A stretch of DNA of 64,000 nt from contig CP136068.1 of NCBI GenBank assembly GCA_032622095.1, forward strand, positions 114,438,509 through 114,502,508. The letters are read 5' to 3'. Below, one piece after another: positions 51,301-61,344 of the stretch. The notes under the pieces are model-generated. The model saw only the letters and a program-made list of their open reading frames with translations. It was not told the DNA's origin and did not search any database. The DNA is from Siphonodentalium dalli (taxonomy: Eukaryota > Mollusca > Scaphopoda > Gadilida > Siphonodentaliidae). A program made the translations under genes and the position numbers. Positions within the stretch are counted from its first letter, which is position 1; each line of letters opens with the position of its first letter.

Positions 51301-54244
51301 TTATTGCTTGTTTTGCTTTATCTAGTCATGAAACGCGAGAAATTAACTTCTTCTGAGAAAAAGTTTTTAGAGTCAGGGGTGGGAGGGAGATGTCCAGGTC
51401 AGGATATCTCCCCCCACCCCCCCCCCCCCCACCCAGCACCTACATGACAAAAAAATCATCTTATGGTTTTATCGCTTGTTTTGCTTTATCTAGTCATGAA
51501 ACGGCGAGAAATTAAAAGTTTTTAGAGTCTGACTTAGGGTTCGGGTTAGGGGGGGGGGGGGGAAATGTCCAGGTCAGGACCTGGACATCTTCCCCTACCA
51601 CCCCAAACCCTGACTCAAAAAACTTTTTCTCAGAAGAAGTTAATTTCTGGCCGTTTCATGACTAGATAAAGCAAAACAAGCGATAAAACCATAAGATGAT
51701 ATTTTTGTCATGTAGGTGCTGGGTGGGGGGGGGGGGAAGATATCCTGACCTGGACATTTCCCCCCCCCCCCCCCCCCCCCCACCCCAAACCCTGACTCAA
51801 AAAACTTTTTCTCAGAAGAAGTAGCATGATGTGAGATTTTTTTTGTCATGTAGGTGCTGGGTGGGGGGGGGGGGGGCGTGGGGAATATCCCTGGACATTT
51901 ATATAAAAAAAAATAATCTGGCCATTTCAGGAACAAACAATCAAATGCGTGTAAAAAAAAAATTGTCACATTTTTTTTTTTTAAATAAAAAAATAAATTA
52001 ATAAAAAAAAAAATTCAATCTCAAAAAACATTTTTCTGGTCATTTCAGGACCAAACGATATCAAAGGAGTGAAATTATTTTTTAGTCCCCCTCTGTTACA
52101 CCGGGGTTAATGTTAATGCCTGGGCTCCACATGTTAATTTAGTATGTCTTTTCAATGAAAGTCTGTTCCAGAAGTATATTGGGATGGGACTCAGTCCAAA
52201 ACAGCATCAATTCAAACGATATCCCAAGTTGTTGTGGACAGAGAAGATTTGGTCCAGTAAATGCAATAAAAGAATAATTGTCAGTTTTTCCAAGAATAGC
52301 ATAAATTTTACTCACGTAATGTCGAGAAAGTATCAAACAAATCTCTGAGCTTCTCATTTTTCTCTCCATAAACACTATTGTAGATTTCACTGAATGCATG
52401 GAATGAAACAAATCCATGATTGCTGTAAAATAATACGTATCAATGAGAAGAGGGTCATGTAAATTACATCAATTCTCAGATAATAACAGAATTGCAGGGT
52501 AAGAATAGCAAATTTCTCAAATGTTATAGACCGCATAATTAATATCCAATGTAATATAGTAATTGAATAATGTCTGCATTTATATAGGTCTAATCTAGTA
52601 AGGATATATCTATTTTCTGGAGATAACATAAACAACTGTGCAGTCTTGTCTAGATTCTGTGACATTTTATCACAGTTATTTGATGATTTTAGGTGACGAA
52701 CAATGCTAGACCCTGATATAGAAAGATATAAACAGGGAACTTTGATGTAAAACAACATTATCGCACGAACATCAAGGATCAAAACCTAGACTGTGTGTAT
52801 GTTTTACAGTTTAGTCCAACAAACCACATCTTCTATTTGTGGTGTTAGTGGCATTCGCGGTGAAAGCCGGCAATAGACAGTTGTGATGTTCACTTAGATT
52901 CTAATCCTTTCCACTCCAAATTGCGGTGGTCTGTTGTCGGTGATTTATCATGATTTTGATTGGATCAATCGTGTTTTGAGCGGAATGAGACTAACACAAT
53001 TAAAAATTTATGAAAATGAACTCCACCCACAAAACATGAACCTACATGTACATGGAGGGTTTTTTAATAATTTTCATATCAAGATATTGTTGAGCAAGTC
53101 TCATACCAATGTCATTGACAATGGGGACCAGTTGAAATATTTTAAAATTCATGTGTTGTTCAAAACATTCAAAATTCATGAAAATGAACTGATTAATGGT
53201 CGTAACTCCACCCACTATACCGGGTACACGGACCTGGCCAGTTTTTTAAACTTGAAATACTGAATATCAACAAAGCAGTCAATATTTGTTCAATTTATCA
53301 AACTAATGCCATATGTTGAGGCCCGTCCGTCTGCGAACCAACCTTGCCAAACTGTCAACATAGTAACTCAACCCAAAATTAAGAGGTGTTCTGATTTGCT
53401 TGTGTTCAAATACATTAATAAAAAGTTTAGCCAAATATAACAAACTAACAAATCACAACAATATAATATTACAATAAACTCACCTAGATTGACACATAAG
53501 CTCATGAAGATCTTTTGTAAGATACACCTTGTTTGAAGCACGGATTACAGAGTCTCTTTCATAATACTTCACACCATTCGCAGATGAGAAGTATCTATCA
53601 AGATGGAAGTGTGTACTACATTGGCGACATCTCAGCGAACATTTAAGAGAAGGTACTGGTCCCTTATCCAAAGTGAACAGCACACATTCAACTGGTTGTC
53701 GGACTGGATAAACTGAGCCACCACATTCCAAGCAATTGTCCACTGGTGCAATGAGATAACTCATATGCGTTTGTCCAGTCTTTAAAGTCGTATTTAGCAG
53801 AACTTTAAGCATATACACATTGTTGGCAGCAAGATGTTGAGATAGTTCATTATGAAATGAAAGATTGTTGATGAAACTTAGTATCTCTGATTCTGATAGC
53901 TGTCTCTGCTCGGAATTTGCATTAACGATGTTCCTGACAAAAGCTGTTCTCTGTGGGAACTTTTCTGGGATGTGGCGGAGCGCATAACACAGGTTGACAG
54001 TATTCATAATGCCGATGTCTTGGATAAGGTCACTGACAGTCAATGTCTTCTCAGTTGCTGTTGTTGAAGACTTTTTCTTCATCGAAGATGATGCTTCTGT
54101 AGCAATTGGATCTGATGGATCGGGCAGGCTTATGAAGGCAGTGTTGAGGATGCACTCATCATCAGAGAAATCACTGTCGGACTTTCGAGCATTGCATCGG
54201 AAACGCTTCTTCTTGGGTGTCGATATATCACGGAAGGTAGCCAT
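36350..54244 (-). CDS. Gene B: KDZ-type transposase-like protein, 9 coding exons, 748 aa
   Basis: Exons (minus order): 54244-53484, 52422-52316, 49162-49072, 46651-46590, 46024-45803, 41916-41689, 40527-40405, 38398-38233, 36836-36350 (TGA at 36350-36352). All borders are AG/GT and the 2247 nt join in phase. Residues 171-209 hold CLEC...KCSLRCRQC, followed by YYERDSV and later NHGFVSFHAFSEIYN, like the Cys clusters that precede KDZ transposases. Residues about 405-470 have HTCSPLC, GCENLRIIDGCWKL and VFCLEHH. Residues 587-748 contain SEGPSQVFVF, CYDNMCHL, LHLTNHKDKTC and AAEQTFAWMSRF. The predicted catalytic triad D423, D626, E691 is present. KDZ enzymes are RNase H-fold cut-and-paste transposases (established); the assignment here is by motif. 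The start ATG directly follows an acceptor (TTTCAG), implying a noncoding first exon. Introns are full of later insertions, so the gene is old at this site or selected. Confidence 0.82.
38751..40113. mobile_element. Mutator-like element (MULE) with 9-bp target duplication
   Basis: ACTACTTAG at 38751-38759 and 40105-40113 flanks an element of 1345 bp (38760-40104). Its ends are TAGTCCAAGTCTTCTCGTAC and the reverse complement, with inverted repeats of about 105 bp. Long TIRs and a 9-bp duplication are diagnostic of Mutator-like elements. No transposase domain is visible. A 131-codon plus frame (39274-39669) is unrecognised. ATGGCGAAAACC at 39159, preceded by CTATATATAGCGC, opens a 26-codon frame and might be captured host sequence. 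The element lies in the gene B intron 38399-40404 and makes up two thirds of it. Confidence 0.85.
41574..41604. repeat. (ATT)n microsatellite
   Basis: About ten uninterrupted ATT units in the last part of the intron before the exon border at 41689, downstream on the minus strand. Confidence 0.9.
42205..43095 (+). mobile_element. Possible Helitron-like element in a gene B intron
   Basis: It starts near TCTATATATACAAAACCCG, followed by a (GT)n-rich stretch and the phrase AACTCGGTCACGCGTTGGCG. Near the end is the hairpin GGCTCC-TGAAT-GGAGCC, then TGTTTAG before TATATAG. The end phrase recurs at 44285-44345 (CGCTGAATAAATGCTCC ... TTAGTATATAG). The terminus is TTAG rather than the canonical CTRR, so the call is tentative. 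Confidence 0.35.
43300..44230. repeat. Diverged tandem units of about 230 bp with G-runs
   Basis: The phrases AATTGTCATCAGT, GGAAATTTCCAACACT and GGAAAGCTTG / GGAAGGCTTGATGC recur near 43390-43470, 43565-43640, 43815-43880 and 44165-44270. Two units carry G-runs of up to about 18 (43430-43444 and 44196-44214). It lies in the large gene B intron 41917-45802. No coding potential. Confidence 0.6.
45060..45320 (+). repeat. CT-rich dispersed element, degenerate copy
   Basis: A pyrimidine-rich stretch (45060-45150) is followed by GGGGTAAACTTTTCTGGAGG, TTTTATAAAAGCCATAG and GCTTGTTATCTAATCCTCAT, matching the order in 35038-35370. Confidence 0.5.
47865..48210 (+). mobile_element. tRNA-derived SINE with an insertion between the A and B boxes
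   Basis: GTGGTAGCCCAGTGGGTAGA is a good A box region and TGTTTCAAATCTCGCGCC a fair B box, but they are separated by extra sequence containing GTGTGTGCTATATATAGCCACAC, which forms a stem. The body contains CACTTGCACTGTGCTCGC and ends AAGCGCTATATAAATG plus ATT repeats, a tail known from many marine-invertebrate SINEs. It lies in the gene B intron 46652-49071. Confidence 0.75.
48543..49049 (+). mobile_element. Short non-autonomous Helitron
   Basis: It starts TCTAATATATATTTTTGGGA after an A, and ends with the hairpin CCCGGACGAAGTCGGG and then CAGCTAG before a T. The 5' TC, 3' stem plus CTAG, and A|T insertion site are diagnostic of Helitrons. Inside are about three diverged units of roughly 120-130 bp marked by GACGAAATTTGATACCTAGA and CCTGACCTTGACCTTCAAAA. 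It lies in a gene B intron, and its 3' end is 22 bp from the splice donor of the exon 49072-49162. Confidence 0.88.
49681..49770. repeat. Small imperfect inverted repeat with A/T runs
   Basis: CATTGCAATAAAAAGGCCTA is followed by CCTTTTTATTCAATGCG, a short stem in the intron between the exons at 49162 and 52316. The rest of 49170-50800 holds nothing recognised; the 100-codon plus frame at 50369 matches nothing I know. Confidence 0.4.
50805..52095. repeat. 1.2-kb quasi-palindrome with long C/G runs and internal tandem units
   Basis: The outer arms pair GACTAAAAAATTATTTCACT (50910) with AGTGAAATTATTTTTTAGTC (about 52068-52087). The centre is ATGTCCAGGTCAGGACCTGG at about 51566. Left of it are three units containing CAGCACCTACATGACAAA, CGCTTGTTTTGCTTTATCTA and GAAAAAGTTTTTTGAGTCAG; right of it are two in reverse complement. 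Between units are C-runs or G-runs up to about 25 nt. It is probably a foldback transposon. It lies in the gene B intron 49163-52315. The 109-codon frame in it is an artefact. Confidence 0.85.
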
Positions 54245-54599
54245 CTGAAAGAGTAAAAAATAAATATGTTGGTCAAGCATATATTTATGTCCAATTTCTT
54301 GAGTATCAAACATGTAACTGATATACATGAAAATAGGACAATAGGATATGGAAATGAAGGATTGGATATAATTTTTAACAATCTGACTGCCTTCTCTGTA
54401 GTAAATCTGATGGCCTGTTTTCAATGTGAGAAGGAGGACCTTTGACATGCCAAAGATAAATACATAGACACGATAATACACACCGAGTGCCCCATTCAGA
54501 TATATTTCATGATTTTGTTTTAATATAAAGCTGTAAGAATAAGATTTATTGTTTTTATTACACTCCTATGCATGATTTCCATTGAAAAAGATGTTAATT

Positions 54600-54850
54600 G
54601 AAAATGTTAATGTCACTAGTGAATTATGTCATATCCTGTGACGTCATTGACGTTACGTCGCTTTACTCGCTTACTGATCTAGATTGAAGTTTCGACACAT
54701 CGGGACTTTCATGCATTAATTCTGCATGTTTTAATCATATTTGGCGAACCAAATTGATACAGAAGTGTAATAAATAGAGTAGTCAAAAACTGTCAATTAG
54801 TTCCAAGAATTACGTTAAATAATTCACTCAAGGCGAGACGTGTGGGTAAG
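54600..54850. repeat. Dispersed repeat upstream of gene B
   Basis: Copy of the repeat described at 29110-29220, longer because of about 100 extra bases between the TCATTGACGTT and AATTCACTC parts. It lies between the gene B first coding exon and the putative 5' noncoding exon. Confidence 0.55.
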
Positions 54851-55239
54851 AAACTTAGACGCCTCTCGTGAATTATTTAACAAAATTCTTTGAACCAATT
54901 GTTACTCTTTATCTTTTCTTGTATAAAAAAAAATTATTGTAGAAAACATTCTATGTATTTCATGCGATATTAACTAAGATTAGAGAGAGGGAGATTTCAA
55001 TATGGTTGGCGATATATACATGCAAAATACCCAGGCATTTCCCACTCTCTCCCACAGTGAATATACTGTATGCAGCGTTTTGTTGCTATAGTGAGGCAAG
55101 TTGGAGAATAAGAGATCATCAATATTTTCTACCTGCTCTAAAATGACAAAACGGGCATTAACCTCCAAGTGGGACAACCCATGCAACAGACATTATGGAC
55201 ATGTCCCTGTAAATATGTATTAAATATAATATTGCTCAC

Positions 55240-55350
55240 CGCTGCCTTCATCGCAATTCTGATATAGATCAGTCAGCCCTCTGATCTTCATATATTCACT
55301 CCAGCCACTAGCGCAAAATTCAAATTGAGCATTTTGCTACAGACCGTCCA
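55240..55350 (-). other. Putative 5' noncoding exon of gene B
   Basis: On the minus strand GGCAGCG is followed by GTGAGC (donor at 55239). Splicing to the acceptor just before the ATG at 54244 would place an upstream ATG (in ATGAAGATCAGAGGG) out of frame with the main ORF, ending after a few codons of exon 2. The upstream border is not determined. Inferred only from the donor and the acceptor-ATG arrangement. Confidence 0.35.
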
Positions 55351-55613
55351 TAAGGTTCAGATTCGTAAGAATGACTAAACAAGCAAGTTCATATTCAAAC
55401 AGAGCAAAAGAATTAATTAATCGTCTGGTATGAGTAGTTTATTGGCTTGGCTCCTGTCACTAATAATCAACACTGGGGACAACGAAATCTGATAGTGGGC
55501 GAAGCAATAGGAGATACATGCATGACTATGAGGAACTTTTGCATTAAGAACTCACAATAAACTTTCATTCTGCACATCACTAATATAGCATTGTGTATCT
55601 CTTTTAAATGCAG

Positions 55614-56945
55614 AGGCAGCGTTGGTTGCAGAAATATTCATATTTGTTCAAATCGCCATCAACAAAAGGAATATTAAAATATGTAGAGTTTTGTTTATAT
55701 GCCAAACATAATCAGCGCGTAAATAGTTTATTGTCATCATGGAAATGGAAATATACAGCAGAATTAAACATGGATATATTATGTTATTTAAAAAAATTTA
55801 AGTTAAAGATACGAGCGGCGTTGGCGGTCAGTATGCTGTTAAAATAATCACCTCCATCAAAAACTGCCAGAAAGAATAGTAAAATATAGACAGACTTTGT
55901 TCCTATACCAATCAGAAATATCGAGGATAGGACTTAACAAAAGCCCCCAAGCTTGTTGCCCAATCCTCGTTTGAACACTTTAAAGGCACGGTTGGCCTTA
56001 GTTGTCGAAAATATTCATATTTGTTCCAAACACCGTAAACAGACAAACATTAAAACGCATACAGTTTCGTTGATATATACCATGACCATCGCGTAAACAG
56101 CATGCTATCATAAAGACTTACTATATTTTACATAAGCAAGAGCCTGAGTGTGTTACAGAAGACAGCACAGTGTCACTGGCTAATCACACACAAATGATAT
56201 AAACGCTCTTGATTAGTTCCATATTAGGAATTCAGCAACAAAGAACGCTCTTTATGTTTACCATCATAATATAAACAAACACCAGAAAAGTAACTTTTTA
56301 TGCTTTTGTTTACATAACAATGTCAAACAAATGACAATAACATACTGTTTATGCGATATTTCTTATTTGTATATGGACAAAGTCTGTCTACATTTTGATG
56401 TTCTTTCTGTTTGTGGCGGTTTTTGATGGGTGGAAATATTTTCACAGGATACCCACCGCCAAGGCCAACCGTACCTTTAAGATTATATGTTATGTATTTA
56501 TTGTTTGTAATTATGTTCTGTTTAGTTCAAATAAAATATTGTTTAAACCAATCAGAAATATGACATAAACATTATGTTATTGCCATTTTTTTTTGCTTTG
56601 TTATGTAAACATATTATGTTATGTTTGTTTAGATCCGGATATGGTAAACATAGAGAGCGTTATTTGTACTGTCTTCCTGTTATGGAAATAATAAAGAGCG
56701 TTCATATCATTTTTGTGTGATTAACTAATATAATTTGGCTGTGTTATGCAAACAGAAGCACAACTTCTGTACCGCGATCAGGCTCTTGTTTACGTACACC
56801 ATCGTACGTCTTGACGACAATATACTATTTATGAGCTGATTATGTTAGGGATATGAACAAAACTCTATATTTTAATATTCCTTCTGTTGACGGCGATTTG
56901 AACAAATATGAACATTTCTGCACCGAACGCCGCCCGTGCCTTTAA
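55614..56945. mobile_element. Nested TTAA-flanked inverted elements
   Basis: The outer arms: 55600-55745 (TTTGTTCAAATCGCCATCAA, GGAATATTAAAATATG) matches the reverse complement of 56810-56945. The inner element 55984-56476 begins AGGCACGGTTGGCC, ends GGCCAACCGTACCT and is bounded by TTAA at 55980-55983 and 56477-56480. TTAA duplications are used by piggyBac and Kolobok elements; which applies is unclear. Phrases such as AACGCTCTT...TTTACC and AATCACACACAAATGATAT also occur inverted within 56640-56720. Related sequence occurs at 22930-23160. No transposase. Confidence 0.7.
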
Positions 56946-57149
56946 ATTGTTATTAAATTTTTTTAGTACTGTGGAAAAAGTAACACTGGCATTATTCTGA
57001 GGGTTATCACAACCATAAAATTAAAATCAATGTCTAGTTATTCTCCTAATTGTATGTAATGAGTAATGGCTAAGGCACTTTTTAAATAAACTATAATGGG
57101 CAGAAATTGACAGATTTGAGTCTGACACACGAATGGAATGTTTATATGC

Positions 57150-57310
57150 CAATTGGTGTTAAACAATATTTATTGTCAAAATAACAAACATTTAACACAA
57201 TACACATATAGATATAGATAGATTGAGAAAGAGCATTGGGCAACAAGCAATAGGATTTTAAAGTCCAAATGAATGTAACTTCATGTGGAGGAAATATTAC
57301 TTGAGGTAAG
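57150..57310 (-). repeat. CT-rich dispersed element, inverted degenerate copy
   Basis: GGTGTTAAACAATATTTATT, ACATTTAACACAATACACAT, GGGCAACAAGCAATAGGATT and TATTACTTGAGGTAAG are the reverse complement of the 3' half of 35038-35370. A further fragment of its end lies at 59278-59325. Confidence 0.6.
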
Positions 57311-57319
57311 CGCGTGATT

Positions 57320-58830
57320 AAGGGAGCTTAGCCTTCGTGAAAACAAACAAATATTTAATGCAGGTCAGCCTGAGAGAGAATATAGAGAATTAAATAGAAA
57401 GATCATTTGGAATAATTCCATTTGTTTCATAACATCTACTGATGATAGTCTATTGAAAGAAAATAGCAATTTCTTAATCGTTGTGTAGATATATGTGTAT
57501 TGTGCTATATGTTTGATTTTGAAATAAAATTAACAGCCTATATTTAAATCTTACTTTAACTTGCCAGTACGATGAACTTTTGCATCAAATTCTGCTCAAA
57601 TGATAGGCACCAACTTGTAACACTGATTCACAGCATGTTATTAACTTGTCAGCTTGTGCTCAGTTTCTAAGGCCAGATGGGCTGCTACCCTCAAAGGTGT
57701 TAATGAGGTTATATTGCAGAAAAGGATTAATTGTCAGTTTACACACTGATCATTGTTTGAGAAAAAAAGCGAAGATGAGGCCCAGTAAATCTGTTATGTT
57801 TGTGTAACAATTATTAGTGAAAAAACAAGACATATTCACATTGGAGGTGTGAATACTGATACAATGCAGTGTTTTTCACAGTAATACATCAAAGCACAGG
57901 TCCCCAGAGGGGTGGGTTCAATTGGGGACCTGTACATCAAAGTGAAATCCGAACTTTTAAAGATATATACCTTTAATTGTTCTGTTATTTTCAAGATTCA
58001 ATAGAGTTTATTTGATATCAAATTTCATAATAATAACAATGTGAAAACAGGACCCTGCAAAAGTACAACTTATCAAGGCACGGCCCTTTATGGTAATATG
58101 TTCAGATAACATTTTATCAATGTATATCATGAGGTACAGTGCTTATGTACAAGAGAGGTGCAGTTGAAATGAATACAGGGACTGGATGGGGGATGTTATG
58201 TTAATTGTGAATGATTTTCAAGATATAATGTATTGTATATGTACATTATGACACACAAGAGTGAAAGAGATGTCCAATAAGGTATCCCGATTGGTGCAAA
58301 AAAGCTGCCTAATCTTATTATTAAACAAGTCTCTTTGTTCTCGATATTACTTTGAAATATTAAAAAAGGAGAAATGTCAGTGAACAAAGATGACAAAAGA
58401 AATCATCACTTTACATGCGCAGAATGTTCCTGTAGGGGGGGGGGGGTCTTTTTTTCACCTGACCACCCACCCTCTGTGTAATTTTTTTTCAATTATGAGA
58501 AAATAAACCAGAATAATATGCAACAAAATTATATAAGTCCAAAACAGTGGACAGTTAGTAGCATGATCCAAACAAGGCTTTTATTAAGTCTTTTCCTTGG
58601 AATAAGAAAGTTACTGGAATAAATACCATATATGGTAAATTTAGCAGATGGGGATAACATGTGAGATACGAAAAAATACCAGCTATGTCTGAGTGGGTAA
58701 CCGGTCACTGACACAGCATGCACGGTTAATCATAATTAATAGTCACTGTTTTAGTGCCAAAATGTGTGTGGTAGTCCTTTTTAGAGACCTTTCTAGTTTT
58801 GTTACTTTGTTATGGAAATTTATCAAGATA
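57320..58830. other. Intergenic, no gene seen
   Basis: It contains a hairpin (CAGGTCCCC at 57897 with GGGGACCTG ending near 57932) and a G-run at about 58436-58446. Short frames are not recognisable. Confidence 0.5.
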
Positions 58831-58837
58831 GTATGTC

Positions 58838-58955
58838 TATACACCAGGTAGGTGATATTTCTCTATATCAGATAGGAGATTTTGTTTTACACCAGATAGG
58901 TGATATTGTTTACACCAGATAGGTGATTGTATTATATCAGTTAGGTTAAATTATT
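58838..58955. repeat. Short imperfect tandem repeat
   Basis: Four or five units of about 25-35 bp around ACACCAGATAGGTGATATTG and its variants (TATCAGATAGGAGATTTTG, TATATCAGTTAGG). Confidence 0.75.
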
Positions 58956-59433
58956 ATATGCTATGTGCCACCCAGACTCATTAGATATTACTAAAAAATG
59001 TTTATCGCACGTATAGCAATGCACTAGAGCACCCAGAAGCACAAATGGGAAATCAAAGAAAGTTAATGTTACAATTGATTCCAATTGAATCATGAGATTG
59101 TGAATTATTACCATTTTCTATCTCTTTTGTCACATATGAGATAATTGTGTTATCCACTCACAAGTCTAGGTATGTTACATGTTTTTTTCTTTATACATCA
59201 GTGTATACATCAGTGTTTAATGTTCACGTTTGACCAGATTTTGCATTAAATTTATTTCTTTAAAGTTATCCTTATTTGGTGTAAACAATATTTATTTTTA
59301 AAAATCAAACATAAAACATAGACATACTGCATGGGCAATTCAGCTGCATTAAGAATACTTTCCCTTGTCCTAAAGAGGCACAACAAACATCCATGGCCCG
59401 CCCTGGCATGTTTAGTGTTGCTGCAGTTCCTTA

Positions 59434-60968
59434 TTATTAGCTCAACTTTACTTTGTAAAGTTTGAGCTATTGCCATGGCTTTGTCGTCCGTGTGTGCGTA
59501 AGGCATCAACAATACAGGCTGCAGGTCGTACCTTTGGTCGGATCATTATGAAATTTGTCATAGCTGTTGACATCAACATTTAGACCAGAATGATTTTATT
59601 TTACTCTTTGTATGACTAAATCCTTTAGCACGGGCTACATGTCGTACCTTAATTTAGTCTGATCATCGTAAAATTTGTCATGAATGTTAATAATGACATG
59701 TAATTGGGAACGAGTCATTTTGGGGTCATTCGGCCAAAAAACATGGCCGCCAGCAGCCATCTTGGATTTTACTCTTTGTATGACTACATCCTTTAGCACG
59801 GGCTACAGGTCGTATTAGACATTCAACTTTCCACATTCCTAATCGCTCCATTGACTGTAATACATTAAATTATTCCCTTTCCAAGTTGAGCTACAGTGTC
59901 ATTGACTTTCATTAATTTCTTAGTGTTACAAAGCAGTACAAACTAGTAAAAATCCAATGAAAGTGTCAATGACACTGTAGCTCAACTTAGGTAAGGGAAT
60001 AATTTAATGGTTGACAGTAAATGGAGGAATAGGAAAGGTGCTAATTGAAATGTCTAAGCTACATGTAGCTGTGCCAAAGGATTTTGTCATGCAAAGAGTA
60101 AAATCCAAGATGGCTGCTGGTGGCCATGTTTTTTGGCTGAATGACCTCAAAATGACTCGTTCCCATCTACATGTCATTGTTAACATCCATGACAAATTTC
60201 ATGAAGCTCCGACTCAAGCTACGACCTGCAGCCCGCGCCAAAGGATTTAGTCATGTAAAGAGTAAAATCCAAGATGGCTGCTGGCGGCCATGTTTTTTTG
60301 GCCGAACGACCCCAAAATGACTCGTTCCCATCTACATTTCAATATTAACATCCATGACAAATTTCATGATTATCAGTCGAATAGTACGACCTGTAGCCCG
60401 CACCAATGGATTTAATTTTGAAATCCAAGATGGCCTCCAGCGGCCATGTTTTTTGGCTGAATAACCTCAAAAGGACTCGTCCCGTCTACATGTCATTGTT
60501 AACATCCAAGACAAATTTCATGAAGATCCGACCAAAGCTACGACCTGTAGCCCGCGCCAAAGGATTTAGTCATGTAAAGAGTAAAATCCAAGATGGCTGC
60601 TGGTGGCCATGGTTTTTGGCCGAATGACCCCAAAATCACTCGTTCCCATCTACATGTCAATATTAACATCCATGACAAGTTTCATGAACCTCCGACTCAA
60701 GCTACGACCTGCAGCCCGCGCCAAAGGATTTAGTCATGCGAAGAGTAAAATCCAAAATGGCTGTTGGCGGCAATGTTGTTTGACAGAATGACCCCAAAAT
60801 GACTCGTTCCCATCTACATGTCAATGTCAACATTCATGACAAATTTCATAAAGATCAGACCAAAGGTACGACCTGTAGCCCGCGCCAAAGGAAATTGTTG
60901 ACGGACACAGACACACGGACGACAACCCATGGCAATAGCTCAAACTTACAAAGTAAGTTGAGCTAATA
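59434..60968. mobile_element. 1.5-kb TIR element with inverted internal units and a nested palindrome
   Basis: The ends TTATTAGCTCAACTT and AAGTTGAGCTAATAA extend to imperfect TIRs of about 65 bp including GTTTGAGCTATTGCCATGG and TCGTCCGTGTGT. About two 160-bp units on the left (ATGGCCGCCAGCAGCCATCT) are inverted relative to about five on the right (CCAAGATGGCTGCTGG, CGACCTGTAGCCCGCGCC). Between them, at 59838-60035, lies a separate hairpin whose arms contain GTTGAGCTACAGTGTCATTG. Its frames of 60-80 codons are repeat artefacts. Confidence 0.85.
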
Positions 60969-61182
60969 AAAGGTGTCATGGAAAAAATTGCTTTGGGCTT
61001 ATTTTGACACCGACCACCCCTAGTATATGTGTCGGAACAATAATTTTCTCCCCACCCCCTGGTTCCAGAAGAGGGAAGAGGGAAAGAGTGCAGGAAGGAA
61101 GACAGTTTGTCAAGTTAGCTGGTATTGTATACCATACATTAGCCAAAATGAAAGAGGGGAGTGAAGCGAAGTACCATATATA

Positions 61183-61340
61183 GAGGATCTACAACGAGTC
61201 CCCAGCTTATAGCGGAATTTACAAAACGAGTCCAGTAAATTAGGTCTGGACCGAGCCTTTGGCGAGGTTCAGACATAATTTACTGGACGAGTTTTGTAAA
61301 TTCCGCTATAAACTGGGGACGAGTTGTAGATTCTATTTAT
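61183..61340. repeat. Hairpin MITE-like element
   Basis: GATCTACAACGAGTCCCCAG ... CAAAACGAGTCCAGTAAATT pairs with AATTTACTGGACGAGTTTTG ... CTGGGGACGAGTTGTAGATT. The centre is GACCGAGCCTTTGGCGAGGT. It may belong to a longer element: TTATTACATGATCC at 61338 and TAATAAATATTTTTATTACATGAT at about 61720 (interrupted here at the twentieth base) share ends. Confidence 0.8.
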
Positions 61341-61344
61341 TACA

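Noticed and set aside
51640-51969. 109-codon frame with poly-Pro and poly-Gly
   Set aside because: Product of C and G homopolymers in the palindrome.
53245-53290. Extension of the gene B first coding exon past the donor at 53483
   Set aside because: The frame stops at once after the donor, and the next exon (52422) joins in phase and continues the family motif.
54242-54481. Upstream in-frame extension of gene B to a Met at 54481
   Set aside because: The extra 79 residues are hydrophobic and AT-biased, and an acceptor (TACTCTTTCAG) directly precedes the Met at 54244, so the extension is intronic read-through.
60011-60791. Three plus-strand frames of 62-79 codons with similar sequence
   Set aside because: They are repeated because they lie in the 160-bp units of the TIR element.
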